Shown one piece after another: positions 53,977 through 64,000 of a DNA stretch of 64,000 nt. The DNA comes from Apiotrichum sp. Y4204. Taxonomy: Eukaryota; Basidiomycota; Tremellomycetes; Trichosporonales; Trichosporonaceae. The stretch is from assembly GCA_025531455.1 (NCBI GenBank), contig JAMYHL010000066.1:124001-188000 (forward strand). Direction: 5' to 3'. The position numbers were made by a program, and so were the translations under genes. The notes beneath the pieces are model-generated. The model was not told the DNA's origin. It searched no databases and worked only from the letters and a program-made list of their open reading frames with translations. How positions within the stretch are numbered: the first letter of the stretch is position 1; each line of letters begins with the position of its first letter.

Positions 53977-54367
53977 GCTCCATGTAAGGCATGAGGGCGA
54001 CGAGCGACAAGCAACGTACATGTCAACGGCACAAGGCGATGGTGCGACAAGGCACACAGCAACGACACAGGAGACTTGTAGAGATTAGATATCAGATGTC
54101 CATTCTGTAGCCCAAACGTCAGTACTGTATGTATTTCAGTCACCAATGAGCGGAAGGACCACCCATCTGGTATGGGAGGTCCACATCGCTTTTCCCGAAT
54201 TTGTCAGCTACGTGCAATGTCAATAAGCATATTGTCAGTAACAGCCTCGACACAAGATTTCCCCCCCCCCCTCTCTCCCCCCACCAAGCGTTCATGACAT
54301 GCATGATCAATAGTGAATGCGGGGTATATGTATGTAAATCAGTTCTCAAAGTCAGGCTCTCTGAAAT
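53977..54367. other. Convergent 3' spacer
   Basis: About 390 bases between the stops of cluster member 3 and the TBC gene. Contains a C10 tract near 54262-54273. No gene seen. Confidence 0.55.
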
Positions 54368-57300
54368 CTACTCGCTGTCCCCATCAAGTTCGCGCTGGAG
54401 TGCGCGCGCATGCCGCTCCACCAGGGCGGTAATCTCCGCGTCCCGCATCGCCGCCTTGTAGCTGTGCTGCAGGGCGATAAGCTTATCCGCCCCCCAGAGC
54501 CGCGACGTCATCCCCGAGATAAAAGTGAACAAGTCCCCAACGCTCTCGGTCGCGCACAACTCGGCCTCGTTGATCTTGAGTATTGCCACCGCGACGCGGA
54601 AGAGCACGACGTGGCCCTCAACAAAGAACACGTCCCAGACGCGGAAGAGCGTTTCGACAGGGAGACAGTCGGTAAAAATGGATAAAAACCAGCCAAAAGT
54701 CACAGAAGTCAGGTCGACGATTAGTGCCGCGAGATGCGCGCTTACGCGGGGGACATGCTGCGCCACGAGGTCGGTGAGTGCCAGCTGGTCGGCGCGCGAG
54801 CCGACGAGCGACGGCGCAAAGTAGTCGGCGGGGAGGAGGCGCTCGACCATGCAGTGCAGGACCCAAAAGGCTTGTTCTGGAGTTAGTGAGGAAGATGCTG
54901 GGAAACTCACCCTCATCGGTAAATGTCAGCAGGAGTGTGGCGGCGAGCATCTGTTGTCAGCGACAGCACGGTCATTCCATCACCCACATTCATGCCCTGG
55001 CAGTATCCGACCGCAGGGTTATGCCACGAGTACGCGACGAGCAGCCTGCGGAGCTTTGCGACGCCCGGCCCGTCGCCGCCAAAGAAGACGTTACCGGGGA
55101 AGGTGCGCCCGACGTCCTTCTCAATCTCGGCCATGACCGCCGAGTGGTCGTCGCGATGCACTGCGAGAATCTCGGCATATTCCCCAGGCACGAGCAGATC
55201 ACGGGCGCCAGAACACTCGGCCCACACGTCGGCGCGGTACACTATCGGGATGCCGCGGCGCACGAGCCGCTGGAACAGGCGGTACTGCTCCTGTCCCGAC
55301 TTGCTCTGCGTACCTGCTAGAGAAACGACGCCGGCAATGGCACCCGACACACCGACGTCCTGCACACCGACGCTCCCGCGTCGCCGCTGGTGCCGCCGCA
55401 GCAGGGCGTCCCACTCGGCGGTGCGCGCCTTCTGCTGCTTGTCGTGGATGTCCGTCAGCTGGTCCAGGAGGGAGGACACGGTGAGACGTGATGCCTTGGA
55501 GGTCTTGGTCGAGGGGGCCGGGGAGGTGGTGACCGTGCCGCCGAGGGAGGACGACGCGCCGCTCTGGATGTTCGATGTCCCACGCACGGACACGGTCAGC
55601 TCGTCCTTGGCGGCAATGGCCTTGGCAGGCGCGGGAGCCAGCGCCGTCGGACGTCGCGAGCGTGGGCCGCCGTTCGGGGGCGAAGTCGCTTCGGGGACGG
55701 AGACCTGAGATGCGGACGCTGGAGAGAGGGAAGACTCGCTCGCGCGCGCAGACGACGGCGAGGGCGCCCGCCGCTCCTCGACGCTGTGCGTGCTCGGCGG
55801 CCGAGAAGACGGCGGGACGCTGAGCATGTCCGCACCCGGGATGTGTCCCGTGACTGATATCGGCGCGGGCGTACCTGCCCGACTCGCGTCCTTGAGCATG
55901 CTCGCGTGCTGAATGTCGTCTGCCGTCAGACAAATACACACTCACACCACTCACAAATAAACCCGTATCTGTCCGTTAGGGGCGGGTCATCGCTTTCGAA
56001 TCTCGTGGCAGTGGGAAGCTTCGTCCTCGAGCTCTGGAAGAAGGACCCGAGGTTCTGGCGCGAGAGGAGGACCGTCGGCGGGCGCGACTCGTCGGGCACA
56101 ATCGTGCCGAGCTCGACGCTCGGCGGCGGCGTCTCAACGGGTGCAGGGTCCGCTGGGGTATGTGGTGATTGGGGCGAGTACGCTGCGCGGGGTAGACGCG
56201 CCGGCTGCGATGCAGGGCGTTTACGGCCCTCGTTCCGCGAAAAGGACAGCAGCGTGCACCCCAGCCCGACCGTCGCGGCCAGCGCCTGGTCGCCATACCC
56301 GGCCCCAGATCCAGTTCCAGTTCCAGAAGGCTCGCCAATAGTGGTATCAATCGGCGGGGGCAGCTTTGCGCTGGCCGTGCTCGCCGCGCGGCTGCGGGCG
56401 CGCGCACGCCCCGGCGGCTCCCTGACGGCGACATCGGCATCTCGCGCGTTCGACACCAGTGCGTGTGCGAGGTTGGAAATTGTTGCGCTGGTGTGTCTCG
56501 GCTCGAGCAAGATGCTCCCCGGGTCGGGGGTGAGGATGCGCTGCGGTCAGCTCGGCCTAACCCTTTCGTTCAGTCTGAACTCACAGTAGCGAGGAAGATG
56601 GCGCGGAACGACGGCGTGCTGCCCCCGTCGCCTGCCCGCCAATCCTCTGGCGCGACGCTGGGCGCCAGACTCGAGGTGCTGCTCTTCCTTCCAGGCTTCT
56701 TCGCCCACCCGAACAGCCCCCATGCCTTTTTATCTTTCCCCTCAAGCGCGGTGCTCGCTGTGCTCGCTGCGCGTTCCGAGCGCACGGAGCGCGTACTCGG
56801 GGCCGGGCTGCGGGGACGCAAGCCGGTGCTGGCGGTGCTCGGCGTCGGCGAGCCCGGCTCATCCCTCAGTGCTAGGAACGAGTGCGTCGGCGAAGTTAAG
56901 CTGGTGCTCAGTGCGTCGGCGAGCGAGTCGTGTAACTGGAATGAGTGTAAGCAGCTCAAAATAACTCACCTGGTCACCGGTGCGGATATGTCCGATATGT
57001 CCTTGGCTTATGCGCTCCGCAACGGACGGAAGCGGCACCGGCCTCGGGGAAGCCTCGGCGCTGGTCGGCCTCGACGCGGGGAGGGGTATGTTCAGGGCGC
57101 TGACGCTCGCCCCGCTCGGCCTGCGCGCAGGCGACGCACTAGCGCTGGCAGCCACACTCCGCAGACGCGCATTCTCGTCTTCGAGACGAGAAATCACCTC
57201 GCGGAGCTCGCGCACCGCGCGCGCAAGGACACGGAGTGGGTGTTCTTTCACGGCCCCCGGTGAGGGGGGGAAGAGGGGCGTGGCGCTCATCGCGCTTGGC

Positions 57301-58034
57301 GGCGTGCTTGGCCGTGAGCTGTCCCCCTCTTCTCCCTCTCCCTCTCCATCCTTCTCTCCCTTCTTCTCCCTACTCTTCTCTCTATCCTTCCGCACATACG
57401 TCCTCAGCTCCGCCGCGAGCTCCGCATCGCCCATGAGATCAAACGGCGTGTCGAGCACCTCCACCTCGTGCCGCGACAGACTGTCCAGATATCCGCCCCA
57501 ACCCGCCAGCGGCGTGCCGCTCCGCCGCGGGCGTGGACGGCGGGGCGTCTCGTCGTCGTCGCCGAAGAGCGCGACCCGGTCCGCCTCCTTGCGTTTGCCT
57601 TGCATCGGCGTGGCTGTGGTGGAATTGGACTTTGCGCGCGGGTTCGCGTTCTTCGATTTCGCCCTTGTCGAGATCGAGTTGGACCTGCTCGGGCCCGCGG
57701 CGAGGCCGAGGAGATCCGCGCTGTCCTTCTGCCGCGGCACGACGATGCCGGACGCGGACGCGGCGGCCTGCAGAGCCGCCACTGCCGGCGAGGCGGGCGA
57801 CACTGGCGAAGGGGAGGATACGGCTGGTCGCCGCGTCGAGTCGGAGACGCGGCGCGGGAGGCCAGCGCCGAGGAGCGGGTGTTCCGTACTTGGCGTCGTT
57901 GCTGTTCGTCGTACGGTGGGTTTAAAGAGCGATACGGAGGGAGACGAGGTGGAGGTGCGCCGCGAGTCGCCCGCACTGCTCTCGTTCCCGTTCCCGCTGC
58001 TGCTCGCGCTCGCGCTGCCTGGTTCGCGGCTCAT
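54368..58034 (-). CDS. TBC-domain Rab GTPase-activating protein
   Basis: Six exons: 58034-56970, 56935-56585, 56540-55955, 55919-54988, 54950-54911 and 54876-54368 (1160 residues). The first about 810 residues are mostly Ser/Pro/Arg-rich and disordered, with a short coiled coil near residues 285-305 (REVISRLEDENARLRSV) and a conserved LTDRYGFIYDIQHASML spanning an intron at about 660-675. The TBC domain fills about 885-1100: RRGIPIVYRADVW; the arginine finger IEKDVGR (933-939); the glutamine finger YCQG (973-976); then EEQAFWVLHCMVERLLPADY and FRVWDVFFVEGHVVLFRVA. Both catalytic fingers are present, so it should accelerate Rab GTP hydrolysis in membrane traffic. The Rab target is unknown; the domain resembles the Gyp2/Mdr1 and TBC1D8/9 group. 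Five introns are all 34-44 nt. Confidence 0.9.
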
Positions 58035-58668
58035 GAGGGTGGAATATGGAAACCGCCTGTTCTGGATGAGGAGATATTGCTCAGACGCTGCGGTGGAGAT
58101 GGTTGTTGAAGGCTTCTTGGCTCCGTTGTCGCTGTCACTGTGTCACTGTCTCGTTTCAGCGTCATAGCTCTCCACAGGGAGCGCGACGGCGCGACTGTCG
58201 CGCGGCCCGCCCTGGCTGCACGTGATAATAAACCCCCCAAGATGACTGTATAAGAGGTGGTGGTGGTGGTGGTGCTCTTCTGCCAGCATCATGCCCCGAC
58301 AGTACCACTATCCTTGCGTGCGTCGCTGCGCTCCGCGATATCATAATACCCATACATCGGCAGAAAATCAGGCAGGTCTACAGAATACACTAATACTGCC
58401 GCTCAGCGCCGTGATGAAGGCGCGAGCGAGGGTGATCGTGGCCATGGTGAATGACCGGTTGCGTTAACTACTAGGCGGGGAGGTGAGGTATACAGTAGTG
58501 TTTTTATGTTTTATGTTTTCTATGTTTATGATGCTGCTCGCGCGTCGGCACGCGTGAGGGCATGATGGTGTGTGATGGGTCGCGCGGGTTGTGAGGCGAG
58601 TTTGGGCACAATCGTGTTTCGTGGCTGGATCCGTGTCCGTACATGACAAGGGAGCCTTTAAATCGCCC
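58035..58668. other. Spacer between TBC gene and choline kinase 3' end
   Basis: Contains the TBC promoter and the 3' untranslated region of the choline kinase gene. A GGT trinucleotide repeat of about six copies occurs at 58255-58273. No gene seen. Confidence 0.55.
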
Positions 58669-60320
58669 TTAGGCGTTCATGAGCTCGTGCACCTCCTTCC
58701 TGAACATCTCGAGACGCTCGACCGCGTAAGACTGCGTGTAAGAAATTGTCTAGCACCTTGATGTGACGATCAACTGTCGCTACTCACCAGGTAGTCAAAG
58801 TCAGGGACGTAGTCCTTGGACTCGCACATCTCGTGGACCTGGTCCTCGGCCATCGAGATGCCCCACAGCGCCCAGAAGACGGACGATGCCGGGGACCAGA
58901 TGCGCACCTCCTGCTCGAGGGCGTCGACCTTGGCGGCCGGAATACCCTCCTTCGGGTTGATCTTCTCCTCACCGGCCGACATCTCGACGGAAAGGTACGA
59001 ACGGTACCAGTCGTCCCGCTGCTCCAGAGTTGGGTAGCCGTAGTGAGGCTTGAGAGAGTGCGAGAGGGTGGGGTGGTGGTAGTTTGCGCACCACTCGTGG
59101 AAGTGGTTTGCAATGTCGTAGCCACGAGGGTTGGGCGCGGCGTACTCAAAGTCGATGACAATGTACTTGTGGTGCTCGGGCGCACCCTTGGGGATCTCAG
59201 CGTCAAGCAGCAAGAGGTTGCCGTATTGCGCGTCGTTATCTGGAGTGAGCAGAAGATACACTTTATTTACTCACGGCCGAAGACAATTCCCTTTCCGCGG
59301 TTGGGGTTGGCAATCACCCACTGGCGGTAGGCCTCGACCTCCTCGCGAAGCTTGTGGAAGCGGATGTTCTCAACCCACACCTCCCAGCGGCCGCCGAGGG
59401 CAGAGAAGCTGTTGAGGGAGTCGGAGGCTATGCCGAGCCACTCGGAGATGGACCGCCAAACCATGGGCTCGCCGTCGCGCCCTTGCTCATACCCAAGAAG
59501 GCGGAGGTCGACCGAGTGAAGCTCGCGCATGCGACGGGCGATGCCGCAGGCAATGTCAGGAACGCGGAGCTCCTTGGCGGTGAGCGCGCGGGAGGGGAAG
59601 AACTGCTCGACACGGCCATTGATGAACGTGCCGTACACCTTGGGGCCAAAGTTGTAGGTCGAGGACAGGACGTGGAGAATGCGAAGCTCCTCGTCACGGG
59701 AGATGAGCATGTCCGAGGAGGGGCCGTACACGCGGAAGAGGAGCGTGGGAGGGTACTGGCCGGCGACGAGGACAGGAGGGTTGTCGGGGTCGGTCGGGGG
59801 CATGGTGGGGGTGAGGAGGGGAGACATGGACGGGGATGTGGGCTTGGGGTTGGGGTTGAAGGAGACGAAGAAGACGGCGTTGGTCATCGCGCCCGACACC
59901 TTCTGGAGATGGATCGAGTTGGGGGTGAGCGACGGGTGCGTCCAGAGGGGCACCTTGAGGCGGCGGAGGATCTGGAGAACCTTGGTCTTGAAGACGGGGT
60001 GGCGCCATTCGCTGAGTGTTAGCGACATCTGCTCGTCTTCATGCCGTTTCCACTCACGCGGCATCGATGCTAAGCTGAGTGTGGGTCATGTTGGGGTTCG
60101 GACCCCCCTCCTCCAAGGGCGTGCCAGGTGTACCGGGGGTGCCGTCGAGCCAGAACTCGGAGAGCTTTGAGAACGAGCCGCCCGAGTTCTTGCGAAGCGG
60201 CGGCATGGTAGGACCGCCGAGGGGGGGAAGACTCGGTGACGTAGGAGGGCGCGAGGCCAGCATGGCCGGGGAGATGGGGGCAGTCATGTCGAGTGGGCGA
60301 AAGTCCGGGGTCATCACCAT
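58669..60320 (-). CDS. CKI1: Choline/ethanolamine kinase
   Basis: Four exons: 60320-60058, 60011-59275, 59239-58788 and 58731-58669 (504 residues). The N-terminal 90 residues are Pro/Ser-rich. The kinase fold has the ATP-binding region KVSGAMTNAVFFVSF and LLFRVYGPSSDMLISRDEEL. The Brenner phosphotransferase motif is HNDAQYGNLLLL (334-345), its His codon split by a 35-nt intron. The choline-kinase motif is YIVIDFEYAAPNPRGYDIAN, with the metal ligand Asp363. The last exon encodes only 20 residues. The enzyme phosphorylates choline or ethanolamine, the first step of the CDP-choline (Kennedy) route to phosphatidylcholine. Start is the first ATG after an upstream TTG-led frame; MVMTPDF offers a second ATG two codons later. 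Confidence 0.93.
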
Positions 60321-61793
60321 GTTGGGGATGGGAGATGGGGAATAGAAGGTCTGGTGGATGCAAGAATCAAGAATGATTTGCAGTGGACCAGATGTTGTTG
60401 AGGAGATGCGATTGATCAATCAATGGACGGGGAGAAAAAAGACGGGTTTCAGTCACGCGACCGCGTCGGATATCGGTTAAGGATGGTGAAAAAAAAAAAG
60501 TGGACGGTGAGGGCTCAATTGAGCCAACGTGCGATATGCTGATAAGGATGAGGGACGTGGAGGGAATGTGTGATGGCGGCGGTGATGGGAGAGAGAGCAA
60601 GAGAAGAGCAGCTGATCTTGCCTAAAGAGAGACCGATGCAGTGGTGGTGCGAGAGATGCCGACGTGTTGGGGGAGATCGGGAGGGAGGTGATGATTGTTG
60701 GTGTTGGTGGTGGTTCGTGTGGATGGACCGGCTGTGAGTGGCCAATATGAATAGAGTGTGCATCGCAGAGGAGTGGCACTGGTGCCCCTGGCATTCTATT
60801 GTATGAGTGTGGCGGGTGGCGGGTGGCAACAAAAGCTCCACGCCCGCTGGGCGCTGGAGACCACGCGCTCCTCACTAGCTCATTGTCCATTGTCATTGGA
60901 CACGCAGTACCCGCTCTAACTGTCGCGCCTCCGGGCCTTGTCGTTTTGCACGATCGAGATGCCTGGCTAATTAAAATCGGTTACAGAGTACCACGGATCA
61001 AAACCTTATGACTGGTTCCAAACGCGTGGCGATGATGGCTGTGACGACATTGAGATGCAGAAGCGCGGGGGGAGGCGGCGCCGTCAGGATCTGCTGCTGT
61101 CTGCCGTGTAGCTCCGTGTAGTTCCGCTCTCTCCACTGGCTCTCTTGGCATCGCAATCTGGAGGTCTGGAAGAGGACCATCGTCAAACACCGTCAGCTGA
61201 TCGCCGATGAGCGCGCGGCGGACATCCCCACTCTTCCGGAATCATCAACCAATTAAAGTCGATGGCCAAATCGCATCCGCTTGTGCCTGGTAGCGTGCGG
61301 ATCACGAGCTAGTCACGCGAATGTCACACAATATGACATCACCGCCAGGAACTCCGTGCACGGGGGTTCAAGAACATTCTTCCACTTGGTCGGACAAGGT
61401 GGAGACGCGGAGATGGGAGCTATGGGAGAGTCACAGATCACGGAGAGAGACGAGCTCGAGAAGAAAAAGTGCAGGAACAAAACATCCATGTAGACATACA
61501 CAAACCAAACATACACGCGCAACAGAGGAAACGACGCCGAGCGCAATAGAGATCGACAGAAGTCACTACTACTTATAAGCGTCGGCCTACACCGCTCCAC
61601 CACACTCATCCTCTCCACCCACATCGAAAACAGGCTCTCCACGCTGGGCACCATCTCCTGCAGCTTGCAGCATTCCCGCGTCGCGCACTGATGCACTAGG
61701 GCCTCCCATCCTCTCTCGTCCTCGCTGTGCCTTTCTCAGCGGCCATAGCGTCGAGACATCTCCGCCTCGTTTTCCCCCGTAGCGCCGATCACG
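60321..61793. other. Intergenic region upstream of choline kinase and the orphan gene
   Basis: No gene supported. The section 60420-60780 is purine-rich on plus, so CT-rich on the kinase sense strand. Frames at 60980-61700 are short and conflicting. The last 180 bases before 61794 are CT-rich leader for the plus-strand gene. Confidence 0.55.
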
Positions 61794-63056
61794 ATGGCGC
61801 AGCAGCAATACACCTTTGGCGCGCCGTCGCCAACAACGCCGACAGCGGCAAGTTTCGCCCAGCCATCTACCCCGCATGCCCCGCAGTTTCCTCACGGCTT
61901 CCCGCAGCAGCAGTTCCCCGGCTCCGGCTTTCCATCTGGCCCCTCTACATTTTCCCCGCCGCCGGACCGTTCCCGCGCGTCCACACCGGGCCGGAAACGC
62001 GGGGCAGACAGTACCTCCCCGACCCGGCCGCCAGATAACAAGCGGAGGCGGCGCAACCTCGCGAACGGGTTTCAGGCCATGTCGATAGACACGACAAACC
62101 CGTCCGCAGCGCCCTTTCCCGGTCAGTGGTTCGGTCAGGGCGAAGGGGGAGGCGGACAAGGACATCACCACGAATCGGCGTCAGACTCGGACGACGGCCT
62201 CGAACCCACCCGCCCGCCCGTGGACGGCGATGTTGGCGTCGAGGTCCTCCCCGACCGCTCGCCGAAGCGCCCGCGCCCGTGGCACCGCAACTCGTCCTTC
62301 TCCTCGACATCTCCCAGCGAGGGGGACTACGACTCGGACGCGACCTTCCGCGTGCCGGCGCGCCCGACGCCGCCGGTCCAAGCTTCCTCTGTCGAGCATC
62401 CCCCAGATACACCGCTGCGGCCGCATCACGACAGCCATGGCGTCACGGTCGAACTCCTCGATACGCCGAGTAAACGCAAACAGATGTCCGAGGACGGCGC
62501 GCCCCGCAAGCGCCGCCGCGAGGGCATGGACGTGGATATGGAGAATCTCCCCGAGGGCAGCTACGGCCCGGGATGGTACGAGCCGGAGAAGGACCGGATT
62601 ATCGTCACCTCTCTCTCCTCGCCGGAATCCTCCCCGCCGCCACCGGATCATGCTGCCGACTCGGACTCGGAGGGGAAATACGAGTACAACCGCCACCTCT
62701 CGCAGCCGGGAAATCAAGGCTTTACGATCTCGCCCTCGCTGCTGACGCACATCCTCAACGCGCAGCGCGAGAATGCGAATATTAATCCTACGGCGGAGCG
62801 CGGACTCGTGCTCTATCGCCCGGTCGCGCCTGCTGCGGATGTCGTGCGTGAGTGGCCGGACGGCGCACGCGTGCCTTTCGACTATGCAGATTCCGGACGG
62901 TTCGAGGAAGTTGACGATGACGAGGATCTCATGACTGGTGGTGCGGCGCCGATGGATTCGGGCATGGCAATGGATACGGGCATGGGCATGGATACGGGCA
63001 TGGGCATGGACACCGACGGAGGGTGGGGCGGCGACGAGGCGATGGACGTCGAGTAG
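61794..63056 (+). CDS. Hypothetical disordered protein with basic nuclear-type patches
   Basis: Single exon, 420 residues. The N-terminal part is Gln/Pro/Ser-rich (MAQQQYTFGAPSP). Basic clusters DNKRRRRNLANGF and KRKQMSEDGAPRKRRREG look like nuclear localisation signals. A conserved-looking core, YGPGWYEPEKDRIIVTSLSS, and later FTISPSLLTHILNAQR with RGLVLYRPVAPA, is probably the functional part. The C-terminus is acidic with a GMGMDTGMGMDT repeat, ending EAMDVE. I believe similar EKDRIIVTSL proteins occur in other fungi but cannot name the family. CDS composition and the ACGATGGC start context support a real gene. A nuclear role is inferred only from the basic patches. Confidence 0.7.
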   Translation: MAQQQYTFGAPSPTTPTAASFAQPSTPHAPQFPHGFPQQQFPGSGFPSGPSTFSPPPDRSRASTPGRKRGADSTSPTRPPDNKRRRRNLANGFQAMSIDTTNPSAAPFPGQWFGQGEGGGGQGHHHESASDSDDGLEPTRPPVDGDVGVEVLPDRSPKRPRPWHRNSSFSSTSPSEGDYDSDATFRVPARPTPPVQASSVEHPPDTPLRPHHDSHGVTVELLDTPSKRKQMSEDGAPRKRRREGMDVDMENLPEGSYGPGWYEPEKDRIIVTSLSSPESSPPPPDHAADSDSEGKYEYNRHLSQPGNQGFTISPSLLTHILNAQRENANINPTAERGLVLYRPVAPAADVVREWPDGARVPFDYADSGRFEEVDDDEDLMTGGAAPMDSGMAMDTGMGMDTGMGMDTDGGWGGDEAMDVE

Positions 63057-63288
63057 AGATATAACATCAGAAGTTACGTAGATGGCCACGGTCTGTTGTA
63101 TAGCTAGTGCATCGCATGAAACAGCATATCTGACGAGATGGACCCCTTCCGGGCTACTTGCTGGGTCATTAGGTTCCTGCTCTCGAGTGTTGTTCGTCTC
63201 TCCTTCTCTCTGTCTCTCTGTCTCTCTGTCTCTCTGTCTTTGATCTTCGCGAACAAGCACTAGTGCATGCCTTTCTTTTGGTCTACAT
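63057..63288. other. Convergent 3' spacer with (TCTCTCTG)n repeat
   Basis: Between the stops of the orphan gene and the right-edge gene. An octamer TCTCTCTG is repeated about four times at 63203-63238. Confidence 0.6.
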
Positions 63289-64000
63289 CTAGATACGGAT
63301 AGACTCTGGACGTCAGCTGAATGAATGCAACAGGTGGTTGGGATGTGGCAATGGCGCCGATGGATCAGGTGATGGAGGAGCAGAGGGTGATGTGGGGGTC
63401 CTGCTCGGGCGGGCCGGCTACGCGTCCGGTTTCTGCACACGCTATCCTCCTCTCTGCTTCACTCCTCCGCTGCTCTCGGTTCCTCTCCACCTCTCTCTCC
63501 GCTCCATCTCAGCCCCTCTGCCTCTCCCCTGGCACCCGCCCAATCTCTCTCTGTACTCGCTCCGCTCGCGACTCACCGCTCTTGACGACCTTCTGGAGGT
63601 CCTGCTCGACGCCCCACACGTGCGCGCGAAGGTCGAGGAGCTCGAGGTGCAGGCCGTCCTGATGTCAATTACGTTTCATGGCGGAGGGTTGGGTTCGAGG
63701 GTAAGATCGGGGGAGAACAGAATACGCGCTTTCGTCCTCTCGAGCTCTCTGTCGAGGTTTACTCGCTCTCCCCTTGGCCTTGCCTCACGCTCTGGCGCTC
63801 TTTTGTGCACTCCTGCCCTCGCTCCGCTCGGGCTCACTCGGCCTCCGCACGCGCATACTCACATAGACCTTCTTCATCTCCGCGCGGACCTTGGCCGAGT
63901 CGTCCTTGACGGCCGCCGAGGCGCGGAGCGCCGCGAGGTCCTTCTCGACAGTCTGCAGGCGGTCGAGGTGCGAAGTGATCCGCTGCGTGCCGTTCTGCAG
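63289..64000 (-). CDS. C-terminal part of a coiled-coil protein (5' end beyond window)
   Basis: Three visible exon parts: 64000-63863, 63658-63577 and 63305-63289, in phase, giving about 78 residues and a stop. The visible protein is all helical heptads: RITSHLDRLQTVEKDLAALR, VRAEMKKVYDGL, HLELLDLRAHVWGVEQDLQK, ending VVKSESIRI. The first junction (Y then DGLHLELL) is convincing. The last 17-nt exon rests only on a CCAG acceptor and a quick stop, so the true end may differ. The two introns are long for this window (204 and 271 nt). The family cannot be told from this piece; a structural or tethering coiled coil is the most that can be said. Confidence 0.5.

Noticed and set aside
52711..54057. 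448-codon minus-strand frame
   Set aside because: Shadow of cluster member 3; the plus strand has the F-box-like block and biased third codon positions.
57017..58167. 395-codon plus-strand frame
   Set aside because: Antisense to the first exon of the TBC gene, whose splice junctions and motifs are consistent.
62181..63440. 419-codon minus-strand frame
   Set aside because: Antisense shadow of the high-GC orphan gene; it starts in non-coding DNA and has Arg/Val/His-rich content typical of reversed GC-rich codons.
1..64000. Transposons, CRISPR arrays, rRNA genes, telomere repeats
   Set aside because: I looked for terminal repeats, reverse transcriptase or transposase motifs, spaced repeats and rRNA signatures and saw none.

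Overview
The window is nuclear DNA of a filamentous or yeast-like fungus. Protein genes are split by spliceosomal introns, the tRNA gene carries an intron, and the gene set is fungal: Tup1, Dad1 of the DASH complex, Spt8 of SAGA, Elp5, Bni4-like, a Cdc25-type RasGEF and Dsd1. High GC, many introns only 31-40 nt long, and the style of the Tup1, HEN1 and F-box-like proteins suggest a basidiomycete yeast, most likely a tremellomycete near Trichosporonales. That placement is inference; no rRNA or marker is present to prove it.

Layout. 1-2213: TUP1 (minus, C-terminus cut by the left edge). 2214-5066: no gene. 5067-5174: intron-containing tRNA-Leu(CAA). 5595-7989: CDC16 (APC/C). 7990-10501: no gene. 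10502-12926: HEN1-type small-RNA methyltransferase. 13269-14985: nucleoside hydrolase (minus), divergent from ELP5 at 15171-16201. 16387-16748: DAD1 (minus). 17039-18251: VMA8 (minus), divergent from SPT8 at 18539-20984. 21195-21794: secreted GH24 lysozyme (minus). 23087-23329: tiny secreted Cys-containing protein (minus). 23885-28241: RasGEF with SH3 and two WW domains (minus). 28242-32209: gene-poor. 32210-34922: BNI4-like protein (minus). 34923-42572: a large gene-poor tract with simple repeats. 42573-43613: orphan protein. 43749-44443: CMP/dCMP-type deaminase (minus), divergent from the D-serine dehydratase at 45056-46436. 46716-53976: three F-box-like genes in tandem, with possible relics between them. 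54368-58034: TBC RabGAP (minus). 58669-60320: choline kinase (minus). 61794-63056: orphan disordered nuclear-type protein. 63289-64000: 3' end of a coiled-coil gene (minus).

Most genes are independent housekeeping units rather than one pathway. Several concern transcription and chromatin (TUP1, SPT8), translation fidelity (ELP5, tRNA-Leu), mitosis (CDC16, DAD1), vacuolar acidification (VMA8), Ras and Rab signalling, septum and cell wall (BNI4-like) and phospholipid synthesis (choline kinase). The lineage-specific material is the lysozyme plus small secreted protein at 21.2-23.3 kb and the F-box-like cluster at 46.7-54 kb.

All gene models were built by hand from splice signals (GT...AG with phase agreement and homology across each junction). 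No transcript evidence or database search was available. Several of the long open frames are only open because one strand is pyrimidine-rich, or begin at TTG/GTG; these are not reported as genes.
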